A stretch of DNA of 52,335 bases from Chloroflexota bacterium (GTDB lineage: Bacteria; Chloroflexota; Anaerolineae; CG2-30-64-16). Position numbers and translations under genes: made by a program. Location of the stretch: NCBI GenBank assembly GCA_016876015.1, contig VGOD01000013.1, positions 1 through 52,335 of the forward strand, written 5' to 3'. How positions within the stretch are numbered: the stretch's first letter is position 1; each line of letters opens with the position of its first letter. The notes under the pieces were generated by a model. It was not told the origin of the DNA. It saw nothing but the letters and a program-made list of their open reading frames with translations, and searched no databases. Below, one piece after another: positions 1 to 9,243 of this stretch.

Positions 1-177
1 ATGAGCCAGACACGGATGGGTGGTACGGATGCCACGGATGGGCCTGACACGGATGGGTGGTACGGATGCCACGGATGGGCCGGACACGGATGCGGGTACG
101 GATGCCACGGATGGGTGGTACGGATGCCGCGGATGAGCCAGACACGGATGGGTGGTACGGATGCCACGGATGGGGGG
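1..177. repeat. Tandem repeat of ACGGATG-type units
   Basis: The first 177 bases are built from short variants of ACGGATGGG, GGTACGGATGCC and GACACGGATGGG, arranged in a larger unit of about 34 bases that recurs several times. The array can be translated without stops, but the protein would be a low-complexity run of glycine, tryptophan, aspartate and histidine with no ribosome binding site. I treat it as non-coding. The left part may continue beyond the window. Confidence 0.8.
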
Positions 178-257
178 GAGGTCGCAGTTCACCGCGACCG
201 GCGAGCTGGCCGGCAATCAGCCGTTGCGCTTGTTGATCCGCAGCAGGAAGGCGTCAG
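178..257 (+). other. Possible 3' remnant of a coding sequence before the ThiS-like gene
   Basis: Between the repeat and the sulfur-carrier gene, one frame reads FTATGELAGNQPLRLLIR, which looks like real protein. After a one-base shift it would continue QQEGVR and stop at the TGA that overlaps the next GTG start (GTGA). This could be the tail of an upstream gene interrupted by the tandem repeat. The evidence is only the protein-like wording of the frame, so confidence is low. Confidence 0.25.
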
Positions 258-458
258 GTGATTCGCGTCAACAACCAATTCGATGTTGCATGGCGGTCCG
301 GCATGACTGTGCAGGACGTGCTGGACGCGCTCAAGTTCACGTTCCGCATGATCGTCGTCAAGGTGAATGGTGTGGTCGTGCTGCGTCCAGACTATGCGAC
401 GACGCTCGTGCCGGACGGCGCCGAGATGCAGGCGCTACACCTCATCAGCGGCGGGTGA
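258..458 (+). CDS. ThiS/MoaD-like sulfur carrier protein
   Basis: A 66-residue protein ending in Gly-Gly (LHLISGG), the hallmark of the ubiquitin-like ThiS/MoaD family. In that family the C-terminal glycine is adenylated by a ThiF/MoeB-type enzyme and carries sulfur as a thiocarboxylate for thiamine, molybdopterin or tungstopterin synthesis. The length and the beta-grasp pattern (VKVNGVVV, then VPDGAEMQALHLISGG) fit. The start is GTG, preceded by CAGGAAGG at about 7 bases. No partner ThiF, ThiG or MoaE lies in the window. A tungsten/molybdenum pterin enzyme (AOR) lies 4.4 kb downstream on the same strand, so a MoaD role for that cofactor is possible but unproven. A thiamine role is the main alternative. 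Confidence 0.8.
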   Translation: MIRVNNQFDVAWRSGMTVQDVLDALKFTFRMIVVKVNGVVVLRPDYATTLVPDGAEMQALHLISGG

Positions 459-509
459 CGCCAGGTACCGGCGCCTCTGAGCCGCCAGTTACTCGGCCTG
501 AGCTCGATC

Positions 510-992
510 TCAGACAACTTCGATCTCTGCCCACGCTACCGTTTCGTTATCGGCCCTGAACGTAAATCGCGCCGTAATGCGCTTGCCGGCCAGCAGCAGC
601 GGCAGCCAGAAAATGCTATCGTCCCACATGGCTTCATAAGGTATCTCGGTGATCGGAAACCAGGCCGGCGCCATCTCTTCGCTTTCAAGCGGATCGCCCC
701 GCCAACGTTCGACCAGAAAAGTGTGTACGACTTGATTCCACGCGGGCCTATGAGGGAAGGTGAAGGTCAGCTCTGCTACCTTTACCAGGTCCTGCGGCGA
801 GACGGCCAGGCCGCACTCCTCGGCCAGCTCCCGCGCCGCGGCCGCCGCGACCGTTTCCCCGGCGTGCACTTTGCCGCCGAAACCGTCATACTTGCCCGCG
901 CCAAAACCGCGCTTCTTGTGGCCGAGCAGTAGCTCGTCGGGCGGGCCGCGGCGCACCAGACAGAGGGTGGCAAGGGGCAGATTGGCGTTCAC
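510..992 (-). CDS. Nudix hydrolase (8-oxo-dGTP diphosphatase-like)
   Basis: A 160-residue protein with a complete Nudix box: G40-x5-E46-x7-R54-E55-L-x-E58-E59-x-G61-L, the metal-binding loop that hydrolyses nucleoside diphosphates linked to another moiety. Flanking sequence (LLGHKKRGFGAGKYDGFGGK, then WFPITEIPYEAMWDDSIFWLP) resembles the MTH1/8-oxo-dGTP diphosphatase branch, so cleaning the nucleotide pool of oxidised purines is the likely job; that is family knowledge plus resemblance, not proof. I chose the GTG start at 992 because it overlaps the stop of the upstream permease gene by four bases (GTGA), a sign of translational coupling. A longer frame upstream of it is only a shadow of the permease gene. 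Confidence 0.85.
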   Translation of the reverse strand: MNANLPLATLCLVRRGPPDELLLGHKKRGFGAGKYDGFGGKVHAGETVAAAAARELAEECGLAVSPQDLVKVAELTFTFPHRPAWNQVVHTFLVERWRGDPLESEEMAPAWFPITEIPYEAMWDDSIFWLPLLLAGKRITARFTFRADNETVAWAEIEVV

Positions 993-1768
993 AGCCCCAG
1001 CAGCCTGCCGGCCCACTGCAGCACGCCCAGCAACTGGGCGGCCGAGAGCAACACCACGACGATTACGAAGCGCCGCACCCAGACCGCGCCCTTGTCCGCG
1101 GCGAAGCGGGTCGCCAGCCACGCGCCGATCATGCTGCCGACCGCCAGCAGGAGACCGATGCCCCACTCCACCTGCGCATTCACCCAGAAGATCGCCAGTG
1201 CGGCCACGGTATAGACCAGCACGATCACCAGCTTCACAGCATTGGCCCGCACAATGTCGTAACCCGCGCTCAACACCAGCCCGGCCAGCAGAAAAACGCC
1301 CACGCCGGCCTGCAAGAAGCCCCCGTAGATCCCGATCGCGAAGAAGACCAGGAACTTCACGACCGTCATCCCGCGCACCGCATCTTGGGCGTGGCCCTTG
1401 ATCCACCTTTCCGGCTTGAGGAACATTAGCACCAGCATCGCGATCATCGCCACTGCCAGTACCCGTTCGAACACCGTCCGGTTGATGTCCACCGCGATCT
1501 TCGCGCCCACGATCGAGCCGAGTGTGGCAGGAATCGAAAGCCAAAGCCCCCCGCGCCAGTCCAGCTTCTTCTGCTGTTGAAAACCGGCCACCCCCACCAC
1601 ATTTTGCAGCAGAATGCCGATGCGGTTGGTGCCGTTCGCGACGTTGGCCGGCAGACCCGCGAAGATCAGCGCCGGTAACATGATCAACGAGCCATTGCCG
1701 GCCAGCACGTTGACGAAGCCGCCCGCAACACCGGCCAACACGACGAGAGGATAGATGTACCAGGGCAT
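989..1768 (-). CDS. TauE/SafE (DUF81) family permease
   Basis: A 259-residue integral membrane protein with about eight hydrophobic segments. It has the two-half architecture of the TauE/SafE family: the first half begins PLVVLAGVAGGFVNVLAGNG and the second repeats the theme with GIYGGFLQAGVGVFLLAGL. Members move sulfite, sulfoacetate or other anions across the cytoplasmic membrane; the substrate here cannot be read from sequence. The ATG at 1768 is preceded by GGAGG with seven bases spacing, which decides the start. The gene overlaps the Nudix gene by four bases and the two are probably co-transcribed. Divergent from the radical SAM gene across a repeat-filled spacer. Confidence 0.85.
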   Translation of the reverse strand: MPWYIYPLVVLAGVAGGFVNVLAGNGSLIMLPALIFAGLPANVANGTNRIGILLQNVVGVAGFQQQKKLDWRGGLWLSIPATLGSIVGAKIAVDINRTVFERVLAVAMIAMLVLMFLKPERWIKGHAQDAVRGMTVVKFLVFFAIGIYGGFLQAGVGVFLLAGLVLSAGYDIVRANAVKLVIVLVYTVAALAIFWVNAQVEWGIGLLLAVGSMIGAWLATRFAADKGAVWVRRFVIVVVLLSAAQLLGVLQWAGRLLGL

Positions 1769-1817
1769 GAAAACGCCTCCAATCTCGAAGATGCCCCGCA
1801 TTCTAGCACGAAGCCGG

Positions 1818-1955
1818 GCGGATGGTAAATTGGTGGGGGTGGTAACCTGGTGGATTGGTAGATTGGTAACCTGGTAGATTGGTAGATTGGTCGGCCGGCG
1901 ACCTGCCCCAACCAACTTACCAACTACCGATTTACCGATTTACCAACTTACCAAC
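1818..1955. repeat. Inverted TTGGTAGA / TACCAACT spacer repeat
   Basis: The intergenic spacer is filled with direct copies of 8-10 bp units related to ATTGGTAG and TAACCTGG on the left. On the right, after CGGCCGGCGACC, come copies of the complementary motif (ACCAACTTACC, CCGATTTACC). The two halves can pair, so the region is a large imperfect palindrome. Similar AT-containing low-complexity spacers of different sequence occur at four other junctions in this window. Confidence 0.75.
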
Positions 1956-1961
1956 TATAAT
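1956..1961 (+). promoter_or_regulatory. -10 element of the radical SAM gene
   Basis: A perfect TATAAT sits at the end of the repeat spacer. A start site about 7 bases downstream would coincide with the ATG at 1969, so the transcript may be leaderless. No convincing -35 is visible. Confidence 0.45.
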
Positions 1962-1968
1962 GCCCCCC

Positions 1969-3054
<1,086 letters not shown>

Positions 3055-3093
3055 TCTTCGCACTCTTCCCATTCTCAACTCCGCCACGTCCTG

Positions 3094-3102
3094 TGGTATA
3101 CT
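3094..3102 (+). promoter_or_regulatory. Extended -10 promoter upstream of the ATPase/nuclease gene
   Basis: TGGTATACT is an extended -10 (TG-n-TATACT), 36 bases before the ATG at 3138. Transcription would start near 3109. A weak -35-like TTCTCA lies about 19 bases upstream. Confidence 0.45.
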
Positions 3103-3137
3103 CAGGCCGCCCTTCTTGAGCGAATGCGAGGTATCCC

Positions 3138-4796
3138 ATGCGCTTCTTCAACACCGCGGGCCCTGTCAACTGTGAGAAGCACTATTGTCTGCCGCCACTG
3201 GGCCGGTTCGATCTGGATGAGTTGTTGGCGCTCATCGGCCAGGAGAAATACTTCCTGCTCCACGCCCCCCGCCAGACCGGCAAGACTACCTGCCTGTTGG
3301 CGTTGGCGCAGTATCTCGAGCAAGCCGGCCAGTACCATGCCGTGTACGCCAATATCGAAGGCGCACAGGTGCACCGCGAGGATGTGAATCAGGGCATCAC
3401 GACCGTAATCACCGATATCGCGGCCTGGGCGCATGACCTCGCGGGCGACGAAGCGGCAGTGACCCTGGCAGCGGAAATTCTCGCCGTCACAACACCGGCT
3501 TCGGCTCTGGGCGTATTTTTGTCGCGCTGGTGCCAGCAGTTGGACAAACCTCTTGTCCTCATGCTGGATGAGGTGGATGCGTTGGTAGGCGACACCCTGA
3601 TCTCGTTGCTGCGCCAATTGCGCGCCGGCTATCCCAAACGCCCCCACCAGTTTCCCCACAGCTTGATCCTTTGCGGCGTGCGCGATATCCAGGATTACCG
3701 GATCTACTCGGACGCGCGGAAAACGATCATTACCGGCGGCAGCGCCTTCAACATCAAAGCAAAGTCGTTGCGCCTGGGCGATTTTAGCCAGCGCGAAGTG
3801 TATAGGCTGCTGTTGGAGCACACGATCGAGACGGGCCAGGTCTTCACGTCGGAAGCGCACAACCTGGTCTGGGACCTGACTAGCGGCCAGCCGTGGCTGG
3901 TCAACGCGCTAGCCTACAAGACCTGTTTCGAGTTGCGCTTCGGCCGCAACCGCGCTCAGCCTATCACTGCGGAGATGATCCACCAGGCCAAAGAGGAGTT
4001 GATCCTGGAGCGCGTGACACACCTGGATCAACTGACCGACAAGCTGAAGGAGCCGCGTGTCCGCCGGGTGATTGAGCCGATGCTGCGAGGTGTGGAGCTT
4101 GACCGCGCCGTAAGCGAGGATGACCTGCGTTACGTGACCGACCTGGGTCTGGTCTGCCGCACACCGGACGGCCCCCAGATCGCCAACGCGATTTACCGCG
4201 AGGTGATCCCGCGCGAGCTAACGTTCATCACGCAGATCAACTTCGAGAGCACCATCGAGCGGGCCTGGTACATCCGTCCCGATGGCCGGCTCGATTTGTC
4301 CAGGCTGCTTACCGTGTTTCAGCAGTTCTTCCGCGAAAATGCCGAAGTCTGGGTGCAGCGGTTTGACTACCTGGAGGCCGGTCCCCAATTGCTCATGCAG
4401 GCGTTCCTCCAACGCATCGTCAACGGCGGCGGTCGCGTCGAACGGGAATACGGCCTGGGCCGTAGACGCACCGATCTGCTCATCCTCTGGCCGGCAACAG
4501 AGGCGGCGAATCAGCAAATGGGCGAATCACGCAGTACGCAACACGCAGTACGCAATATCCAACGCGCGGTCATCGAACTCAAGGTGCTCCACAAGTCGCT
4601 GGCTGCCACGCTGGCCGATGGGTTGGCGCAGACGTGGGAATACGCAGACCGCTGCCATGCCGACGAAGCGCACCTGGTCATCTTCGATCGCGACCCGGAC
4701 AAATCGTGGGATGCCAAGATCTTCCGCCGCGAAGAAATCTATCGCGGCTCGGTGGAGCAGCCAACGGCGTTTCCGATCACGGTCTGGGGGATGTGA
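3138..4796 (+). CDS. AAA-type ATPase with C-terminal PD-(D/E)XK nuclease-like domain
   Basis: A 552-residue protein. Walker A is APRQTGKT (residues 43-50) and Walker B is LVLMLDEVDAL (about 139-149), placing it among STAND/AAA ATPases. The C-terminal 130 residues contain a putative nuclease core: LGRRRTDLLILW followed by VIELKVL (E-x-K near residue 480), as in PD-(D/E)XK families. Proteins with this layout are often lineage-expanded and associated with mobile DNA; their function is not established. The start has GCGAGG upstream. Oddity: residues of about 461-475 are encoded by a low-complexity repeat inserted between the two nuclease motifs. A decayed gene of related design lies at 31941-33487. 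The product could be a defence or regulatory ATPase; I do not assign a function. Confidence 0.75.
   Translation: MRFFNTAGPVNCEKHYCLPPLGRFDLDELLALIGQEKYFLLHAPRQTGKTTCLLALAQYLEQAGQYHAVYANIEGAQVHREDVNQGITTVITDIAAWAHDLAGDEAAVTLAAEILAVTTPASALGVFLSRWCQQLDKPLVLMLDEVDALVGDTLISLLRQLRAGYPKRPHQFPHSLILCGVRDIQDYRIYSDARKTIITGGSAFNIKAKSLRLGDFSQREVYRLLLEHTIETGQVFTSEAHNLVWDLTSGQPWLVNALAYKTCFELRFGRNRAQPITAEMIHQAKEELILERVTHLDQLTDKLKEPRVRRVIEPMLRGVELDRAVSEDDLRYVTDLGLVCRTPDGPQIANAIYREVIPRELTFITQINFESTIERAWYIRPDGRLDLSRLLTVFQQFFRENAEVWVQRFDYLEAGPQLLMQAFLQRIVNGGGRVEREYGLGRRRTDLLILWPATEAANQQMGESRSTQHAVRNIQRAVIELKVLHKSLAATLADGLAQTWEYADRCHADEAHLVIFDRDPDKSWDAKIFRREEIYRGSVEQPTAFPITVWGM
4519..4560 (+). repeat. CGCAGTACGCAA-type repeat inside a coding region
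   Basis: Two direct copies of ACGCAGTACGCAA-like sequence lie within the ATPase/nuclease gene and encode STQHAVRNIQ. A closely similar unit (CGCAATACGCAATCC, encoding [10 protein letters not shown]) forms the 5' end of the glycosyltransferase gene at 22.8 kb. Confidence 0.7.
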
Positions 4797-4848
4797 CGGG
4801 AAGCGTTGAGCGCGCTACGCACCACGACCACGCCAACGGAGACACACT

Positions 4849-6687
4849 ATGCACGGCTACCTGGGCAAAATCCTGCGCGTCGATCTCACGGCCGGCCGGC
4901 TGTGGGATGAGCCGCTGAACGAAGCTTATGCGCGTCAGTTCGTCGGCGGCAGCGGGTTGGCCGCGCGCTACCTGGCCGATCTTACCACGACCGTAACCGA
5001 TCCCCTTGGCCCCGACAACCCCCTCATCTTCATGACCGGCCCCTTCGTCGGGACGCCGATTCCCGCGGCCGGCCGCTACGGGGTGGTCGCGCGCTCACCG
5101 CAGACCGGCTTCACGGGCGAGGCCAACGGCGGCGGCTTTTTTGGCCCGGCGTTGCGTGCGGCCGGCTACGATGGCGTCATCATCACCGGCGCGGCCGCCG
5201 AACCGGTCTACCTCAGCCTGGTCGCTGGCCAGCCCCCGGCGCTGTACCCGGCCGGTCATTTGTGGGGCCTGGACAGCTATGCCACGCAATGCCGCCTCCG
5301 AGAAGAGATCGGCCAACCGCGGACCAGGATCGCCTGCATCGGCCCCGCGGGCGAGCGCCTGGTCAAATACGCTGCGGTGATGAACGATCACGGCCGGGCG
5401 GCCGCGCGCACCGGCATGGCCGCGGTGATGGGCAGCAAAAAGCTCAAGGCGATCGCAGCCTGTGGTGATGCGACCCCGTCCATCGCCGACGCGCGAAGCT
5501 TCAAGCAGACGCTGCGCGAGGCGCTGCGGCTCGCCGCGGAGGATGTCGCGGCCCAGATGCTGCGGTTGGGCGGCACGCTCTTCTACGCGGACGTCGGCGC
5601 CATGTACGGCGACGTCCCGGCCAGATACTACACCCAAAGCGGCCTGCCAGAGGCCGAGGAGACGATCACCGCCGGGCATATGTCCGACGCCATCCTGGAT
5701 AAGGCGGTGGGCTGCTATCATTGTCCCATCGCCTGTGGCCGCCAGGTGCATCTCGATCGCTACGGTGAGCCTGCGGTGGATGGGCCCGAGTACGAGACCG
5801 CGATCGGCTTCGGCCCGTTGTTGGCTGCGCACGATCTCGAAGACGTCGCCTATGCCGGACACCTGTGCAACCTCTACGGGCTGGACGCCATCAGCGCCTC
5901 CTCGACCATCGCCTTCGCCTACTATCTGTTCGACCAGGGCATCATCTCGGAGGCTGATACGGGCGGGATGGCCTTGCGCTGGGGTGATCTGGCGACGGCC
6001 CACGCGTTGATCGGGCAGATTGCGCGCCGCGAGGGTTTCGGCGACCTCTTGGCCGAGGGTGCACTGGCCCTGGGGCGGCGCTTCGGCGCAGCAGAGCTGG
6101 CCGCCCAGGTCAAGAACCTCGAGATACCGATGCACGATCCCCGCGCGTTCGGCGCGCTGGCGATCGTCTACGCCACAGCCACGCGCGGGGCCGATCACAT
6201 GGCGGGCGATGTGTATATGACCGAGCAAGGACGCCTGCTGCCCGAGTTCGGGATCGGCGAGGAGGCGCTGGGGGACCGTCAGGAAGTCTCGGCCGCAAAG
6301 GCGGCGATGGCTGTCCGCGTGATGGATTGGCGAGCGCTGACCAATAGCCTGATCCTATGCCATTTCGAGGACCCGCCGGGGCCAATCGTGCTCGATCTGC
6401 TCAACAGCGTCACCGGCTGGGGCTGGGATTGGCCCGATGTGCAACGGGCAGCCGAGCGCATCTACACGCTCAAGCGCATGCTCAATCACCGTTTTGGCGC
6501 GACCCGCGGGGATGATCGCCTGCCTGAGTTGCTTCTGCGCAGCCTGCCCGAAGGCAACACCGGCGGCTTCACGCCTGATGTGGATACACTCCTCGCGCTG
6601 ACCTGCCAAGCGCGGGGGTGGGATGCGGCGACCGGGATGCCGGGGCCAGATAAGCTGGCAGAGTTGGGCCTGGAGTGGTTGGCCTGA
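4849..6687 (+). CDS. aor: Aldehyde:ferredoxin oxidoreductase (tungsten/molybdenum pterin enzyme)
   Basis: A 612-residue protein, the usual size for the AOR family, beginning with the typical HGYLGKILRVDL. These cytoplasmic enzymes oxidise aldehydes to carboxylates with ferredoxin, using a tungsto-bispterin and one 4Fe-4S cluster. The N-terminal pterin-binding part is visible (GGSGLAARYL, then GEANGGGFFGPALRAAGYDG). Cluster cysteines are C-x2-C-x3-C near residue 288 (CYHCPIAC) and the distal cysteine in SLILCHF near residue 503. Both are present, so the enzyme looks intact. The ATG has GGAG nine bases upstream. It follows the ATPase gene by 50 bases. A ThiS/MoaD-like carrier lies 4.4 kb upstream. 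The true substrate in this subfamily is not predictable. Confidence 0.88.
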   Translation: MHGYLGKILRVDLTAGRLWDEPLNEAYARQFVGGSGLAARYLADLTTTVTDPLGPDNPLIFMTGPFVGTPIPAAGRYGVVARSPQTGFTGEANGGGFFGPALRAAGYDGVIITGAAAEPVYLSLVAGQPPALYPAGHLWGLDSYATQCRLREEIGQPRTRIACIGPAGERLVKYAAVMNDHGRAAARTGMAAVMGSKKLKAIAACGDATPSIADARSFKQTLREALRLAAEDVAAQMLRLGGTLFYADVGAMYGDVPARYYTQSGLPEAEETITAGHMSDAILDKAVGCYHCPIACGRQVHLDRYGEPAVDGPEYETAIGFGPLLAAHDLEDVAYAGHLCNLYGLDAISASSTIAFAYYLFDQGIISEADTGGMALRWGDLATAHALIGQIARREGFGDLLAEGALALGRRFGAAELAAQVKNLEIPMHDPRAFGALAIVYATATRGADHMAGDVYMTEQGRLLPEFGIGEEALGDRQEVSAAKAAMAVRVMDWRALTNSLILCHFEDPPGPIVLDLLNSVTGWGWDWPDVQRAAERIYTLKRMLNHRFGATRGDDRLPELLLRSLPEGNTGGFTPDVDTLLALTCQARGWDAATGMPGPDKLAELGLEWLA

Positions 6688-7164
6688 AAATGGCCCGCTC
6701 CGTCTGCTGTGGCCGGTCTCCGACCGAGCCACCTCGTCCATGCCACAGCGGGCACGGTCAGGAGACCGGCCCGAGCAGCGAGGGGTGTTTTCACCCCACA
6801 GCGGGCACGGTCAGGAGACCGGCCCGAGCAGCGAGGGGTGTTTTCACCCCACAGCGGGCACGGTCAGGAGACCGGCCCGAGCAGCGAGGGGTGTTTGAAA
6901 ATGGCCCGCTCCGTCTGCTGTGGCCGGTCTCCGACCGAGCCACCTCGTCCATGCCACAGCGGGCACGGTCAGGAGACCGGCCCGAGCAGCGAGGGGTGTT
7001 TTCACCCCACAGCGGGCACGGTCAGGAGACCGGCCCGAGCAGCGAGGGGTGTTTTCACCCCACAGCGGGCACGGTCAGGAGACCGGCCCGAGCAGCGAGG
7101 GGTGTTTTCACCCACAGCGGGCACGGTCAGGAGACCGGCCCGAGCAGCGAGGGGTGTTTTCACC
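6686..7164. repeat. Seven 53-bp tandem repeats inside a 211-bp duplication
   Basis: Starting at the AOR stop codon, a 53-bp unit recurs at 6744, 6797, 6850, 6955, 7008, 7061 and 7113; the last interval is 52 because one C is lost. The first three copies, together with 58 bases of leader, form a 211-bp block that begins at 6686 and is repeated from 6897. Each unit carries two hairpins: GGTCAGGAGACC and GGGGTGTTTTCACCCC. The leader (GGCCGGTCTCC) is complementary to part of the unit (GGAGACCGGCC). Because 53 is not a multiple of three, reading frames across the array are spurious. There is no spacer diversity, so it is not a CRISPR. Confidence 0.9.
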
Positions 7165-7310
7165 TGCCGTCTCACGGGGAGGCTTCGTACCCTGGCCTGC
7201 ATGGCGCAGCCAGGTCAGGCTGGCGCCGCGGCTGGCATGGGCGACTGACCCGAGAACGGCTTGTCACGCGCCAGGCGCTTCCGCATCGCCCGCCGCTTGG
7301 TGGACAGTCC
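7165..7310. other. Intergenic, no feature seen
   Basis: Between the repeat array and the converging lipoprotein gene I see no gene, promoter or clear terminator, only GC-rich sequence with short imperfect inverted repeats. Confidence 0.5.
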
Positions 7311-8507
7311 TCACTGATCGCCCATCCCTCCCACATACGCCCGAAACAGCTCGCCGAGGATGGTCGGCTGCCTGGTCTTGGGATCGAACAGGTTGGGTGT
7401 GGGATAGACCGTGTCGGCGACGCTGTACCAACAGAAGGCCTGCACCAGGCGATCACCGTCGGCCGGATAGCCGATCTGCGGATCGCGCGCGTTGAGGAAA
7501 TAGTCGAAGGTATCGGCCATGAACCGGCCGACCACCTCGGGCGGGAAGCCGTATTCGACCGGCATCAGGATGCCATACTCCGAGACGACCAACGGCTTGT
7601 CGCGCAGGCCCTGTTCGGCCATCCAGCGCCGGAAGTCCTCCACCTGGCCGCGGAAAATCGCCATGTCGGCGTGGTCGCCGATCTCGCGCAGTTCACCCCT
7701 GTCCGTCGCCATTCCGGGCGGAATCCCCACGCCCCACGAGGCGCGCTCCTCGCGCAGGATGAAGGTGTGTACATTCCAGACGTCCACCGGCATGTCGGTC
7801 CCGTTCTGCTCTCGATAGGCTGCCAGGATGCGCTCCAGGTATGCCATGCGCAAGCGCGTCGGCACGCTGACCCCGCCGATAGCCACCTCCGCGGACGGAT
7901 CCGCCTCCTTGATGGCCCGGTAGAGGATGCCATAGCTCGCCGCGTATTGCTCTGGGGCGACGTTGTCTTGCCAGATCACATCCGGCTCGTTGCCGATCAA
8001 CCAAAGCATCCCTGGCGCGGCCCGTGCAGCCGCCGCGATCACGGTCAACTCGGGCCGAAATCCGCCGGCGAAGAGACGCACCATCTGCACGAAGTGGACG
8101 TTCGCCAGCTCGATCGGCAGCGGCTCCACACGCCAGTTCAGATACCAGCCCGGCAGGCTGGCGCCCCACGCATAGTCGTCGAGTTTGCCGAGAGGCATGC
8201 CCACGCCGATGCGCGCGCGATCGGCGGCGAACCGGGGGGCTGAGGCGCGCACCAGGTGGGTTGTTGGCGGAGGCATGACAGCCGGCCGCGCGGGTGCAGG
8301 CGCGGGCCCCTCTCCGGGGTTCACGGCCGCCGGCGGCGTCCCTGTGACCACCAGCCGCGGCAGCGCGACCGTGCGCGTGGGCGGCGTCAGCGGCGGAGTC
8401 GGCACCAGCGGCTCCGGGGTCGCCAGGTCATAGGTCAAGATCGGATAGCAGGCTGATAGAATCCACACCGCAAATGCAAGCAGCGGAAGCGCGATGATTC
8501 GGTGCAT
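7311..8507 (-). CDS. Secreted lipoprotein with glycoside-hydrolase-like (clan A TIM barrel) domain
   Basis: 398 residues. A lipoprotein signal peptide ends LSAC with the acylated cysteine at position 20, so the protein should be anchored on the outer face of the cytoplasmic membrane. Residues 30-80 are a proline/threonine-rich linker. The rest resembles clan A glycoside hydrolases: a candidate acid/base Glu174 in IGNEPD and a candidate nucleophile Glu310 in VVSEYG, separated as expected for strands 4 and 7 of a TIM barrel. The substrate is unknown; it could also be an inactive carbohydrate-binding relative. It lies directly downstream of lexA on the same strand (31 bases), but a shared role is unlikely. 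Confidence 0.75.
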   Translation of the reverse strand: MHRIIALPLLAFAVWILSACYPILTYDLATPEPLVPTPPLTPPTRTVALPRLVVTGTPPAAVNPGEGPAPAPARPAVMPPPTTHLVRASAPRFAADRARIGVGMPLGKLDDYAWGASLPGWYLNWRVEPLPIELANVHFVQMVRLFAGGFRPELTVIAAAARAAPGMLWLIGNEPDVIWQDNVAPEQYAASYGILYRAIKEADPSAEVAIGGVSVPTRLRMAYLERILAAYREQNGTDMPVDVWNVHTFILREERASWGVGIPPGMATDRGELREIGDHADMAIFRGQVEDFRRWMAEQGLRDKPLVVSEYGILMPVEYGFPPEVVGRFMADTFDYFLNARDPQIGYPADGDRLVQAFCWYSVADTVYPTPNLFDPKTRQPTILGELFRAYVGGMGDQ

Positions 8508-8538
8508 TGGTTCAGTCTGGTTGGTTTTGGGCTGCGTG

Positions 8539-9192
8539 TCACTGCAACTGTCTGATGATCGCTACTACCTTGCCCTGGATTTCCAACTGGTCGGCCGGCA
8601 CGAAGATCGGCCCGTAAGCCGGGTTGGCGGGCTGCAGACGCACCTGTGCGCCCTCGGGGTGATAGTACTTGAGCGTTGTCTCCTCACGATCCTTGATCCA
8701 TGCCACGATCATCTCCTTCGGCTGGGCGGTGTTCTGATGCCGGACGATCACCCAATCGCCGTTGGAGACCAACGCATCAATCATCGAGTCGCCTTTGACT
8801 TGCAGAGCGTACAGCTCATCCGCGTTCGGCACGAGATCCTGCGTCAAAGTGAGAGTTTCGCCGGCAAAGGGGTTATCTTGCTGGCCGACCGCCGCGATGG
8901 GCTCGCCGGCCGAGATGATGCCGAGCTTGGGAATGCCGACGATCTGCGATGGCAGGCTGCCGACCGCCTGCGGGGTCAACGTGCTCTCGCGCAGACGCAA
9001 GCCGCGCGAGACATCTTCGACGCGCACGATCTTGCCTTTCTTATGCAGGCGTTCCAGGTTGTATTTCACCACCGAGGTCGAGCTGATGCCAACGGCCTTG
9101 CCGATCTCGCGGATCGTGGGGGGAAAGCTGTGCTCGTCCAGGTATTGGCCGATGAATGCCAGGATGCGTTCTTGTCGTTCAGAGAGCGCCAT
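8539..9192 (-). CDS. lexA: LexA SOS-response repressor
   Basis: 217 residues, normal for LexA. The N-terminal winged helix (residues 1-65, PPTIREIGKAVGISSTSVV) binds SOS boxes. The autoprotease half follows: cleavage site Ala95-Gly96 (IISAGEP), catalytic Ser136 (KGDSM) and Lys175 (TTLKYY). On DNA damage RecA filaments stimulate self-cleavage and derepress the regulon. I chose ATG 9192 rather than 9198 because GAGGAGG lies six bases upstream of it but abuts the earlier ATG. Two SOS boxes of the Gram-positive type lie in its promoter, so it is clearly autoregulated. It is divergent from rsfS. Confidence 0.95.
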   Translation of the reverse strand: MALSERQERILAFIGQYLDEHSFPPTIREIGKAVGISSTSVVKYNLERLHKKGKIVRVEDVSRGLRLRESTLTPQAVGSLPSQIVGIPKLGIISAGEPIAAVGQQDNPFAGETLTLTQDLVPNADELYALQVKGDSMIDALVSNGDWVIVRHQNTAQPKEMIVAWIKDREETTLKYYHPEGAQVRLQPANPAYGPIFVPADQLEIQGKVVAIIRQLQ

Positions 9193-9224
9193 GTTCATCC
9201 TCCTCGAAGGTCGCAACAGTGGGT

Positions 9225-9238
9225 CGAAACTTTGTTCG
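9225..9238 (-). promoter_or_regulatory. SOS box 2 (LexA operator) at the lexA start site
   Basis: On the minus strand this reads CGAACAAAGTTTCG, one mismatch from the symmetric CGAAC-N4-GTTCG operator. It covers the expected transcription start of lexA. Confidence 0.7.
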
Positions 9239-9243
9239 AGGGT

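Noticed and set aside
1-261. Gly/His/Asp-rich protein from the first base
   Set aside because: It is a translation of a tandem DNA repeat with no ribosome site; the 3' overlap with the ThiS-like start is noted separately.
6744-7164. CRISPR array
   Set aside because: The repeats are contiguous with no variable spacers.
6675-8243. Long forward reading frames across the 53-bp repeats
   Set aside because: The unit length is not a multiple of three, several frames are open at once, and the right part is antisense to the lipoprotein gene.
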